A model generated the notes under the pieces. It saw nothing but the letters and a program-made list of their open reading frames with translations. It did not search any database and was not told where the DNA came from. DNA of 48,195 nucleotides from Patulibacter sp052039575. GTDB lineage: Bacteria; Actinomycetota; Thermoleophilia; Solirubrobacterales; Solirubrobacteraceae. A program made the position numbers and the translations under genes. Positions 25,652-33,593 of this stretch are shown piece after piece (within the stretch, counting starts at the first letter, position 1; each line of letters opens with the position of its first letter). The stretch spans positions 1 to 48,195 of the forward strand of contig JBQGEK010000305.1 in the NCBI GenBank assembly GCA_052039575.1. Reading direction: 5' to 3'.

Positions 25652-27864
25652 GGACGCTGCTGATCGACAACCACGACTCCTACACGTACAACGTGTTCCA
25701 CCTGCTCGCCGCGGTAGCCGGTCACGACCCGGTCGTGATCGACAACGACGCGGTCTCGTGGAAGGCACTGTCGCGCTGGGAGTTCGACGCGATCGTGCTC
25801 TCCCCCGGTCCGGGCAACCCCAAGCGCTGGCACGACTTCGGCGTCTGCCGCGACGTGCTCCGCCACGCGACCACCCCGGTCTTCGGCGTCTGCCTCGGAC
25901 ACCAGGGGATCGCGGGTGCGCTCGACGGCACCGTCACCAACGCGCCGCTCGCGATGCACGGCCGGCTGAGCCCGATCGAGCACGTCGACGACGGAATCTT
26001 CGCCGGGATCCCGCAGGGCTTCCGCGCCGTCCGCTACCACTCGCTCGCCGTGCTGCCCGGCTCGCTCGGGCCCGACGGCCGCCTGCTGGCGTGGGCCGAC
26101 GACGGGGTGGTGATGGGGATCGAGCACCGGCACCGCCCGCTCTGCGGCGTCCAGTTCCATCCCGAGTCGGTCGCCACCGAGTACGGCCACCGGCTGTTCG
26201 AGAACTTCTACGCCGCCGCCGAGCGCCACGCGCTCGCGCAGCACGGGCCCCGGTGGCTCGGTTCGGCGTCCCCCACGGTGACCGCAACGGTCCCGACCAG
26301 CGACGCGGTCGCCGCCGTTTCCCCCGCGGCGGCGACCCGCGTCGCCGCGTCCCCCGACGACGACGCGATCGCCGCGTTCGAGCTGCGCGTGCGCACCGTC
26401 GCCGGCGCGCCCTCCACCGAGCGGGTCTTCGGCGCGCTCTTCGCCCACGCGTCGCACGCGTTCTGGCTCGACAGCGCCGACGCGCCCTCGCGACTGGCAC
26501 GGCGATCGTTCCTCGGGACCTCGGCCGGACCGGAGCGCTGCCGGCTGACCAGCGACGTCGCGACCGGGACGGTGCGGATCGAGCGCACCGACGGCGACGC
26601 GGCCGAAACCGAGACCGCGTCGATCTTCGACGTGCTCGACCGCGAGCTCCGGCAGGCGCGCGTGTCCGTCCCGCCCGGAGTCGACCCCGGCCCCGCCGGC
26701 GGGTTCGTCGGCTACCTGGGCTACGAGTGCAAGGCCGACGCCGGTTCTCCGAACCTGCACCGCTCGACGCTGCCCGACGCCGACCTGCTGCGGGCCACCC
26801 GCACCGTCGTCGTCGACCACGTCCGCGGCGAGACCCAGGTGATCGCGCTGGTCGGCTCCGATCCACTCGACGCCGAGCTGTGGCTCGACGCGGCCGAGCA
26901 GACGGTGATCGACCTGATCGGGCAACCCGAGCCAGCGGATCCGGTGATCCACGCCGACGAGGATGCCGTCGAGTTCCGCTGCGAGCGCGGACGCACCCAG
27001 TACCTGGCCGACGTCGAGCGCTGCCAGGCGGCGCTGATCGCCGGGGAGTCCTACGAGATCTGCCTGACGAATCGCCTGGTCGCCGACGTCCGTCCCGATC
27101 CGTTCGTGCTCTACCGGGTCCTGCGCCGCCGCAACCCGGCGCCGTTCGCCGCCTACCTGCGGCTCGGGGAGAACGCGATCGCCGGCTCGTCGCCCGAGCG
27201 GTTCCTGTCGGTCAGCCGCGAGGGCGCCGTCGAGGCGCGGCCGATCAAGGGCACGATCCGACGCGCGGCGGACGCCGACGAGGACGCCGCGCTCTGCGCC
27301 GAACTGCGGGCCGACGAGAAGTCGCAGGCCGAGCACCTGATGATCGTCGACCTGCTGCGCAACGATCTCGGCCGGGTCTGCCGCGTCGGGACCGTCGCGG
27401 TGCCCGAGCTGATGGTGATCGAGCAGTACACGACGGTCCACCAGATGATCTCGACGATCGTCGGCCGGCTCGACGCGGAGCGCTCCCCGGTCGAGTGCGT
27501 GCGGGCGTGCTTCCCGGGCGGCTCGATGACGGGCGCGCCGAAGATCCGCTCGATGGAGATCATCGACGACATCGAGCAGTCGGCCCGCGGGGTCTACTCG
27601 GGCGGGCTCGGCTGGTTCGGCGTCGACGGTGCGGTCGACCTGAGCATCGTGATCCGGACGATCGTGGTCGAGCCGACCGGCGTCACCGTCGGTGCCGGCG
27701 GGGCGATCGTGCTCCAGTCCGACCCGGCCGACGAGTTCGACGAGCTGATGCTCAAGGCCCGGGCTCCGATGCGGGCCGTCGCCGAGGCGGTCACCGGGCG
27801 GTCCGACCCCGACGCGCTGACCGTCCGCACCGAGCGTCCCCAGACCGCGAGTGGACCGGCATGA
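25648..27864 (+). CDS. Fused aminodeoxychorismate synthase (PabA-PabB)
   Basis: 738 residues in two domains. Residues 1-190 are a class I glutamine amidotransferase with nucleophile Cys82 in FGVCLGHQGIAG and the His/Glu pair in VQFHPESVATE. After a linker, residues 270-720 are a chorismate-binding domain: SYEICLTNRL, IAGSSPERFL, PIKGTIRR, and PGGSMTGAPKIRSMEIID. The Lys in PIKGT marks 4-amino-4-deoxychorismate synthase; anthranilate synthases have Ala there. It makes 4-amino-4-deoxychorismate from chorismate and glutamine. No PabC lyase gene follows; a chorismate mutase does, so the product probably goes to 4-amino-4-deoxyprephenate rather than p-aminobenzoate. ATG at 25648 overlaps the previous stop (ATGA). 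Confidence 0.93.
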   Translation: MRTLLIDNHDSYTYNVFHLLAAVAGHDPVVIDNDAVSWKALSRWEFDAIVLSPGPGNPKRWHDFGVCRDVLRHATTPVFGVCLGHQGIAGALDGTVTNAPLAMHGRLSPIEHVDDGIFAGIPQGFRAVRYHSLAVLPGSLGPDGRLLAWADDGVVMGIEHRHRPLCGVQFHPESVATEYGHRLFENFYAAAERHALAQHGPRWLGSASPTVTATVPTSDAVAAVSPAAATRVAASPDDDAIAAFELRVRTVAGAPSTERVFGALFAHASHAFWLDSADAPSRLARRSFLGTSAGPERCRLTSDVATGTVRIERTDGDAAETETASIFDVLDRELRQARVSVPPGVDPGPAGGFVGYLGYECKADAGSPNLHRSTLPDADLLRATRTVVVDHVRGETQVIALVGSDPLDAELWLDAAEQTVIDLIGQPEPADPVIHADEDAVEFRCERGRTQYLADVERCQAALIAGESYEICLTNRLVADVRPDPFVLYRVLRRRNPAPFAAYLRLGENAIAGSSPERFLSVSREGAVEARPIKGTIRRAADADEDAALCAELRADEKSQAEHLMIVDLLRNDLGRVCRVGTVAVPELMVIEQYTTVHQMISTIVGRLDAERSPVECVRACFPGGSMTGAPKIRSMEIIDDIEQSARGVYSGGLGWFGVDGAVDLSIVIRTIVVEPTGVTVGAGGAIVLQSDPADEFDELMLKARAPMRAVAEAVTGRSDPDALTVRTERPQTASGPA

Positions 27865-28379
27865 GCAGCGCCGAGCCGACCGTCCCCGCCGACCCGACCG
27901 CGGCTGGCCCGACCTGGACCGTCGTCCGCGCTTCGGCCGACGACGTACCCGGCGCAGCGCGCGCCATCGCCCGACTGCTCGAGGAGCTCGGCGCTCAGGC
28001 GCCGACGCTCGGGCCGATGGAGGATGCCGCGCGACGGGTCGTGGACGACCCGGCGGCCGGCGTCCTGCTCGTGGCGAAGGACCTGACGGACGGGACGATC
28101 GTCGGCGTGCTCGGAGCGAGTTGGAGCGTCGCGATCCACCAGGGCGGCCGCTACGCCGTGATCGAGGAACTGTGGGTCGACCCGGCGTGGCGCGGCCACG
28201 CGGTCGGGCGCCGTCTGGTCGGCGTGCTGGTCGACGAGCTGCTGCCCCGCGCGGGCGTCGGCTGCGTAGAAGTCGGTCTGCCCCGCCCGAGCTTCGCCGG
28301 CCTCGAGGCGACGGCCGGCTTCTACCTGACCTGCGGCTTCTCGCCGGTTGGCCCGCGGATGCGACGGGTCGCGCCGTGA
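27861..28379 (+). CDS. GNAT-family N-acetyltransferase
   Basis: A 172-residue GNAT domain. The acetyl-CoA loop is in WVDPAWRGHAVGRRLV (R-G-H-A-V-G form), with beta-4 VIEELWVDP before it and ATAGFYLTCGFSPVG at the C terminus. It would acylate an amine, using acetyl-CoA, or possibly an aminoacyl-tRNA as some GNAT-fold ligases do. It precedes an HDAC-type deacetylase, so it may add a protecting or self-resistance acetyl group that the next enzyme removes. Four-base ATGA/GTGA overlaps at both ends. Confidence 0.88.
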   Translation: MSSAEPTVPADPTAAGPTWTVVRASADDVPGAARAIARLLEELGAQAPTLGPMEDAARRVVDDPAAGVLLVAKDLTDGTIVGVLGASWSVAIHQGGRYAVIEELWVDPAWRGHAVGRRLVGVLVDELLPRAGVGCVEVGLPRPSFAGLEATAGFYLTCGFSPVGPRMRRVAP

Positions 28380-29374
28380 CCGCGCTGCTGATGATCGAGC
28401 AGCGGCCGACGCCCGACGTCGCCGCCCCGTGGATCGTCGAGGGCGGTCGGCCGGTCGTCGGGCGGGAGGGCGGCGGTCGACTACCGGCGGTGCGCAGCGG
28501 GATCGCGCGGCACGCCGGCACGCGCGCGGAGGCCGCCACCGCCGACGACGCCGCGATCGACCACGCGCTCGGCCGGCTCCACGACGCCACGTACCTGGCC
28601 GCGCTCGACGGCATCGTCTCGGACGTCCCGGCGCTGATGCCCGAGCTCGCCGCGCCGGGGATGGAAGCCGACGTCCCGGTGTGCGCCGGTCTGGTCCGGA
28701 CTGCCCGCGAAGGGGTCCGCGCGGCGATCACCGCCGCCGCCCGGGTGGCCGACGGTGCCCCGTTCGCCTACGCGGTCAGCCGCCCACCCGGCCACCACGC
28801 CGGTCCCGGCTGGTTCGGCGGCTACTGTTACCTGAACACCGCCGGCGCCGCCGCGCTGACCCTGCTCGACCACGGCGTCGGCACCGTCGGGATCCTCGAC
28901 CTGGACCTGCACTACCCCAACGGCACGGCGGCGATCGTCGCGCCGCACGAGCGGATCCACCTGCACTCGCTCCACGCGTCGCCGGTCGCCAACGCCCCTG
29001 ACGGGCGGGCGGTCCCGCACAGCGACCGCGAGCAGCTGGTCGGCTTCGAGGGCGTGCCGTCGGAGGGCGACTACCTGGCGGCGGTCGACGGCGCGGTCGC
29101 ACGGCTCGCGGCGACCGTCGACGCCGTCGTCCTGTCGCTCGGCTACGACACGGTCGACGGCGACCCCCACGGAACCTGGGACCTGCCGCCGCAGGCCTTC
29201 GCACGGATCGGCGCCACGCTCGCGGTCGCCGAGCGTCCGATCTGCGTCGTGCAGGAGGGCGGCTACGCCGTCCCCGTCCTCGCCGACTGCAGCCACGCCT
29301 TCGTCCGCGGGCTGCTCGGTGCCCCCGACCGCGAGCCCGCCCCCACGCCCGCCTCCGAAGGAGCAGCACCATGA
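28376..29374 (+). CDS. HDAC-family amidohydrolase (acetylpolyamine-type deacetylase)
   Basis: A 332-residue histone-deacetylase-fold zinc enzyme. Seen motifs are the His-His pair at 140-141 (RPPGHHAGPG), zinc ligands Asp177 and His179 (LDLDLHYPNGT), Asp258 in SLGYDTVDGD, and the Gly-rich Tyr motif QEGGYAV. Such bacterial members deacetylate acetylated polyamines or other small amines. The neighbouring GNAT suggests an acetylate-then-deacetylate step. The GTG start at 28376 overlaps the GNAT stop. The end contains the AAGGAG ribosome site (29358-29363) for the next gene. Confidence 0.88.
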   Translation: MTALLMIEQRPTPDVAAPWIVEGGRPVVGREGGGRLPAVRSGIARHAGTRAEAATADDAAIDHALGRLHDATYLAALDGIVSDVPALMPELAAPGMEADVPVCAGLVRTAREGVRAAITAAARVADGAPFAYAVSRPPGHHAGPGWFGGYCYLNTAGAAALTLLDHGVGTVGILDLDLHYPNGTAAIVAPHERIHLHSLHASPVANAPDGRAVPHSDREQLVGFEGVPSEGDYLAAVDGAVARLAATVDAVVLSLGYDTVDGDPHGTWDLPPQAFARIGATLAVAERPICVVQEGGYAVPVLADCSHAFVRGLLGAPDREPAPTPASEGAAP

Positions 29375-29676
29375 CCGAGGACCTGGAGGGTCTCGAGCCG
29401 TTCCGCCGTCGCCTCGACGTGCTCGACGACGACATCGCGCGCCTGCTCGGCGAGCGGTTCGACATCTGCCGCGACGTCGCGGCGTACAAGAGCGAGCACG
29501 AGATCCCGATGATGCAGCCGGACCGCGTCGAGATCGTGCGCAACCGCTACCTCGAGCGCGGAGCGGCGGCCAACCTGCCGCCGGCGTTCACCCGGGCGCT
29601 GTTCGAGCTGCTGATCAGCTCGACCTGCCGGTTGGAGGACGAGCTGATGGGCAACGTGGTCGAGGCGGAGCGATGA
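29371..29676 (+). CDS. Chorismate mutase, AroQ type
   Basis: A 101-residue, all-helical AroQ domain: FRRRLDVLDDDIARLLGERF, then DVAAYKSEH with Lys40, and QPDRVEIVRNRY, which holds the usual D-R-x-E region. Rearranges chorismate-type enolpyruvyl ethers to prephenates. Next to an aminodeoxychorismate synthase it most likely makes 4-amino-4-deoxyprephenate, as PapB does in p-aminophenylalanine pathways (inferred). It has the best ribosome site in the operon and overlaps both neighbours by four bases. Confidence 0.9.
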   Translation: MTEDLEGLEPFRRRLDVLDDDIARLLGERFDICRDVAAYKSEHEIPMMQPDRVEIVRNRYLERGAAANLPPAFTRALFELLISSTCRLEDELMGNVVEAER

Positions 29677-30692
29677 CGGGGCCGACCTTCGTCACGCTCG
29701 GGCCGCCGGGCACCTGCCACGAGCACGCCGTCGAGCGGTTCGTCGCCTTCCAGGGGCTGAGCGACGCCACGGTCCGCCTGGTCCCGGACTTCGACGCGGG
29801 CGCCGAGCTCGTCGCCGAGACCCCGGGAAGCTTCCTCGTCCAGTGCAGCGCGCACCCCGACGTCCACCGGGTCACCGAGCGCTACCGGCACCGGCTCCAC
29901 GTGATCGACGACTTCCTGCTGCCCGCGCGCGAGATGGCGCTGGTCGTGCGGCGCGACGTCGAGCGGCCGCGCCCGGTGGCGGGTGTCCCGGCGGCACGCG
30001 GCTACGTCGAACGCGACGCCTACGACGAGCTGATCTCCGAGCCCGCCAATCCCGTCGTCTGGCAGGGTCTGCAGGCCGGGCGCTACGACGCCGGGGTCAC
30101 GATCCACGCCTTCGTCGCCGGCCACGACGACCGGTTCCGCGTGGTCGAGCGGTTCGGGATCGTCGACACCAGCTGGGTCGTCTACGGCCACGAACGGCGC
30201 GGCGACGGATCGGTGATCGGCCGACGCCAGCCGTGGCTCTACGCCGGCGACGCGTCGCCTCACCAGGCGCCGAACGGCGACTACCCGGGCGTGACCGTCG
30301 GCGACGGCTACGCGGTCGGGCACCTCGACGACCTGGGCTGCGCCCACGGGTTTCGCAAGGTCCGCCGCGCGCTCGGGGTCACCGCCTTCGGCGTCAACGC
30401 GCTGGTCCGGCGGCCCGGCCACCGTGGCAGCCTGCACCGTCATGCCGCCCAGCAGGAGCTGTACTTCGTGCACCGCGGTGCGCTCGAGATGCGGTTCGCC
30501 GACGGGACGGTCCACCGGATCGACGAGGGCGGGTTCGCGCGAGTCGACGCCGCCACGGTGCGACAGCTGACCACCGTCGCCGGTCCGGACGGCGACGAGG
30601 CCGACGTGGTCTACCTGTGCGCCGGCGGCGCCGACGGCTACGTCGGCCGCGACGGGATCCCGTCGGTCTGGCCGGAGGTGAGCACGCCGTGA
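29673..30692 (+). CDS. Prephenate dehydratase/decarboxylase-like domain fused to a cupin
   Basis: 339 residues, two domains. Residues 1-175 resemble the prephenate dehydratase fold (FVTLGPPGTCHEHAVERF at the N terminus). Where dehydratases have Thr-Arg-Phe, this has Thr-Ser-Trp (GIVDTSWVVYG, residues 166-168). BacA of bacilysin synthesis is a relative of this fold that decarboxylates prephenate without aromatising it. Residues 235-339 are a cupin with metal motif 1 as H255-R-H257 and E262 (SLHRHAAQQELYFVHRG); motif 2 has Arg297 where His is usual. BacB, the partner of BacA, is a bicupin, so this may be a BacA-BacB-like fusion acting on an aminoprephenate. A role of the cupin in N-N bond formation is the alternative. 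Both are inference. Confidence 0.75.
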   Translation: MTGPTFVTLGPPGTCHEHAVERFVAFQGLSDATVRLVPDFDAGAELVAETPGSFLVQCSAHPDVHRVTERYRHRLHVIDDFLLPAREMALVVRRDVERPRPVAGVPAARGYVERDAYDELISEPANPVVWQGLQAGRYDAGVTIHAFVAGHDDRFRVVERFGIVDTSWVVYGHERRGDGSVIGRRQPWLYAGDASPHQAPNGDYPGVTVGDGYAVGHLDDLGCAHGFRKVRRALGVTAFGVNALVRRPGHRGSLHRHAAQQELYFVHRGALEMRFADGTVHRIDEGGFARVDAATVRQLTTVAGPDGDEADVVYLCAGGADGYVGRDGIPSVWPEVSTP

Positions 30693-32086
30693 GCGGGCTC
30701 AACGCCGACAGCACGGTCCTCCGCCGTTCGCCGCGCGAGCGGCCTGCCCGGTCAACGCTCCCGCCCGGGCCCGGGCTGCCGAGCAGCCTGCAGACGGTCG
30801 GCTGGGTCAACCGCCCGCTGCCGTTCATGGAGCGCTGCCGCGCCCGCTACGGCGACACCTTCACGCTCGACATCCGGCACTTCGGCCGCTGGGTCGTGCT
30901 CTGCGACCCGGAGGACGTCAAGCGGGTCTTCACCGCCGACACCGCGACGGTCGGGGTCGACATCGCCAACCCGCTGCTCGGGCCGATCCTCGGGTCGCGC
31001 TCGGTGATGCTGCTCGACGAACCGGAGCACCTGCGTCGCCGCAAGCTGCTGCTGCCGTACTTCCGCGGACGCCACCTGCAGCGCGGCGGCGAGGCGAGCA
31101 TCGAGGCGGCACAGCGCGCCGTCGCCGAGTGGCCGCAGGGCGAGCCGTTCGAGCTGTGGCCGCGGATGCAGGCAATCACCCAGGACGTGATCCTGCGGTC
31201 GGTCTTCGGTGAGGGCGACCCCGGGCTGCTGCGGCGGATCGACGGGCTACTGGACGCGCTGACCGCGTGGGCCGGCCACCCCCACCGCTCGACGCTGCTG
31301 GCCGCGTTCGGTCCGCGCTGGGTCGTCCGCGGGCCGGGGTTCCGCGCGGCGATGCGGCCGATCGAACGCGCGGTGCTCGACGAGGTCCGCCGGCGACGCC
31401 GCGGCGACGACCCCGGCGAGGGCGTGATCTCGATGCTCGCCCACGTGCGCGACGACGACGGCAGCCTGCTCGACGACCAGACACTGCGCGACGAGCTGGT
31501 CACGTTGCTGACCGACGGACCGACGTCTGCGTCGCTGGCATGGATGTTCGAGCGGGTGCTGCGGCACCCCGACGCCCTCGACCGGCTGACCGCGGAGGTC
31601 GAGGCCGGCGGCGAGGACCGCTACGCCCGGGCGGTGGTCAACGAGACCCTGCGGCTCTGCGCGCCGGTGCCGGTCGTGGTCCGCCGGCTGCTCCGCCCGA
31701 TGCGGCTCGGCGGCCACCTGCTGCCCGCCGGCACCACGGTCGCCCCGTGCATCTACCTGATCCACCGCCGTCCGGACGTCTATCCGGACCCCGAGCGGTT
31801 CCGGCCCGAGCGGTTCCTCGAGCAGCCGCCGGGGACGTACACCTGGATTCCGTTCGGCGGCGGGGTACGGCGCTGCCTGGCGGCGGACTTCGCCGGCCGG
31901 GAGATGCGCGAGGTGATGCGCACGATCATCGCGACGACCGAGCTGCGGGCGGTCGATCCGCGGTCCGAGGGCGCGACCCGCGGCGCGATCAGCTTCGGGC
32001 CCGGAGCGCGCGGCCTGGTCACCGCGCGCCCCCGCCGAACGCCGCTGACGCTGGCCGCCCCCAACGACCCGGTACCGGTCCTGTGA
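30689..32086 (+). CDS. Cytochrome P450 with unusual I-helix
   Basis: A 465-residue soluble P450. Heme-binding loop FGGGVRRCLAAD with Cys396, K-helix ExxR as VNETLRL, and PERFRPERF are all standard. The oxygen-activating I-helix motif, normally A/G-G-x-D/E-T-T, reads LLTDGPTSASLAW (T275-S280), so the acidic residue is gone and the Thr position is altered. That is seen in P450s with unusual chemistry. The closest general type is the bacterial CYP family with an N-terminal Pro-rich start (LPPGPGLPSSLQTVG). GTG at 30689 overlaps the previous stop. Substrate unknown; it may oxidise the dihydroaromatic ring or the amine. Confidence 0.9.
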   Translation: MSGLNADSTVLRRSPRERPARSTLPPGPGLPSSLQTVGWVNRPLPFMERCRARYGDTFTLDIRHFGRWVVLCDPEDVKRVFTADTATVGVDIANPLLGPILGSRSVMLLDEPEHLRRRKLLLPYFRGRHLQRGGEASIEAAQRAVAEWPQGEPFELWPRMQAITQDVILRSVFGEGDPGLLRRIDGLLDALTAWAGHPHRSTLLAAFGPRWVVRGPGFRAAMRPIERAVLDEVRRRRRGDDPGEGVISMLAHVRDDDGSLLDDQTLRDELVTLLTDGPTSASLAWMFERVLRHPDALDRLTAEVEAGGEDRYARAVVNETLRLCAPVPVVVRRLLRPMRLGGHLLPAGTTVAPCIYLIHRRPDVYPDPERFRPERFLEQPPGTYTWIPFGGGVRRCLAADFAGREMREVMRTIIATTELRAVDPRSEGATRGAISFGPGARGLVTARPRRTPLTLAAPNDPVPVL

Positions 32087-33492
32087 CGACCGCGGTCTGG
32101 GATCTGCTCGTGGTCGGTGCCGGGGCCAAGGCCACCGCGGTCGCGGCCAAGGTCCACGCGCTCAACCGTCTGGGGCTCGCGGGCGATCGGGGACCGATCT
32201 CGATGCTGATCGTCGAGGCCGTCCGTCCGGCCGCGTCCTGGTCGGGGATCAGCGGGATGACATCGGGCGACGAGGAACTCGCGATCACGCCGCACAAGGA
32301 CATCGGCTTCCCGTACGAGAGCCACCGGATGTTCGGCGACGACGGCGCCCGGATTGACGCCGTGCTGACCGAGTTCTCGTGGCAGCGACACCTGATCGAC
32401 GTGGGCGGCTACGCCCGCTGGCTGAACGCCGACTCGCCGCCGATCACCCACCGCGACTACGGCCGCTATCTGGAGTGGGCGCTCGCCCGGGCGACCGACG
32501 GCGTCGAGATCCGCCCGGGCACGGTCGACCGCGTGCGACTCGAGAGCGACGGCGGCGACGCGGAGCGGTGGTGCCTGGACGTGACCTCCCCCGACGGGAC
32601 GACCGAGCGGCACCGCGGGCACGCGCTGATGCTGACCGGGCCGGGCCGTGCGCGCACGCTGGCCCACGACCCGGAGATCGCCGACCGGATCGTCGGCTGC
32701 GACGCCGCGCGCCGTGACTTCGACCGGCTGCCGCCGGACGTCCCGACCGACGTCGCGATCGTCGGCGGCGGCGAGTCGGCGATCGCGACGATGGTCTACC
32801 TGCGGCGGGCCCATCCGGCGGCGCGGGTCACGGTCCACACACCCGACCCGCCGCTCAGCCGCGGCGAGAGCTTCCTCGAGAACCGGGTCTTCTCCGACCC
32901 GGACTCGATCGGCTGGGACCGGCGCGACGAGGACTACCGCCGCCGGTTCATCCACCACACCGACCGCGGGGTCTTCGGTCCCGCGGCGCTGGCCAAGCTG
33001 GCCCACGATCCGCAGTGCTCGTTCGTCGCCGGCCGGGTGTCGGCGATCCGGGCCGGGTCCGGCGGCCGGCTGCGGATCGAGCACGAGCATCCGACCGACG
33101 ACGGCGCCCGCGAGTACGACCTGGTCGCGAACTGCACCGGATTCGACCTGTGGAGTGCGGTCCGGCGGTTGATCGACGAGGCGACCCACACCACCATCGC
33201 CACCCGGGTCGGCGTGGACGCGTGGCATCCCACACGCGAGGCTGACCTGCGGTTCGGTCGCGACCTGGAGGTGGCCGGGCTCAGTCCGCCACTGCACATT
33301 CCCGGTCTCTCGGCCCACTGCCAAGGTCCGGGGTTCGCGAATCTCGGCTGTCTCGGTCTGCTCGCCAACCGTGTGGTCCAGCGCTTCGTCCCCCACGCTG
33401 GACGTCAGACGATACGCCCACGTTCTTACGCTGTGGATACCACCAAATACACGTGCGTATCATCGCGCGATCGCGCCGCGGGCCTGCCCTAG
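32083..33492 (+). CDS. MbtG-like lysine/amine N-hydroxylase (FAD)
   Basis: A 469-residue flavin monooxygenase of the SidA/IucD/PvdA group, closest in motifs to MbtG, the mycobactin lysine N6-hydroxylase. Shared features: FAD loop VGAGAKATAVAAK (11-23), ITPHKDIGFPYES, SWQRHLIDVGGYARWL, the NADPH site VAIVGGGESAIATM (225-238), LSRGESFLENRVFSDP and QGPGFANLGCLGLLANRV. It should convert a primary amine to a hydroxylamine using NADPH and O2. This fits an operon that then joins the hydroxylamine to another amine. GTG at 32083 overlaps the P450 stop. The last 30 residues are coded by notably A+T-richer DNA. Last gene of the run. Confidence 0.9.
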   Translation: MTTAVWDLLVVGAGAKATAVAAKVHALNRLGLAGDRGPISMLIVEAVRPAASWSGISGMTSGDEELAITPHKDIGFPYESHRMFGDDGARIDAVLTEFSWQRHLIDVGGYARWLNADSPPITHRDYGRYLEWALARATDGVEIRPGTVDRVRLESDGGDAERWCLDVTSPDGTTERHRGHALMLTGPGRARTLAHDPEIADRIVGCDAARRDFDRLPPDVPTDVAIVGGGESAIATMVYLRRAHPAARVTVHTPDPPLSRGESFLENRVFSDPDSIGWDRRDEDYRRRFIHHTDRGVFGPAALAKLAHDPQCSFVAGRVSAIRAGSGGRLRIEHEHPTDDGAREYDLVANCTGFDLWSAVRRLIDEATHTTIATRVGVDAWHPTREADLRFGRDLEVAGLSPPLHIPGLSAHCQGPGFANLGCLGLLANRVVQRFVPHAGRQTIRPRSYAVDTTKYTCVSSRDRAAGLP

Positions 33493-33593
33493 GCGTCATC
33501 CAGGCTCCTTCTCGCGACAAATATATTCTAGACACGCGTACCTCCTTAAAATTCTCCCGCGGGCGACGTGCGCGATATACGCTGCTGCTCACG

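Noticed and set aside
25648..27864. PabAB read as anthranilate synthase (TrpE/TrpG)
   Set aside because: The active site has PIKGT with Lys, as in aminodeoxychorismate synthase; anthranilate synthases have PIAGT.
33326..33354. Stretch GTCCGGGGTTCG resembling the tRNA T-arm near the operon's right end
   Set aside because: It codes the conserved QGPGFANLGCLG motif of MbtG-like proteins, so the likeness is chance and not an attachment-site repeat.
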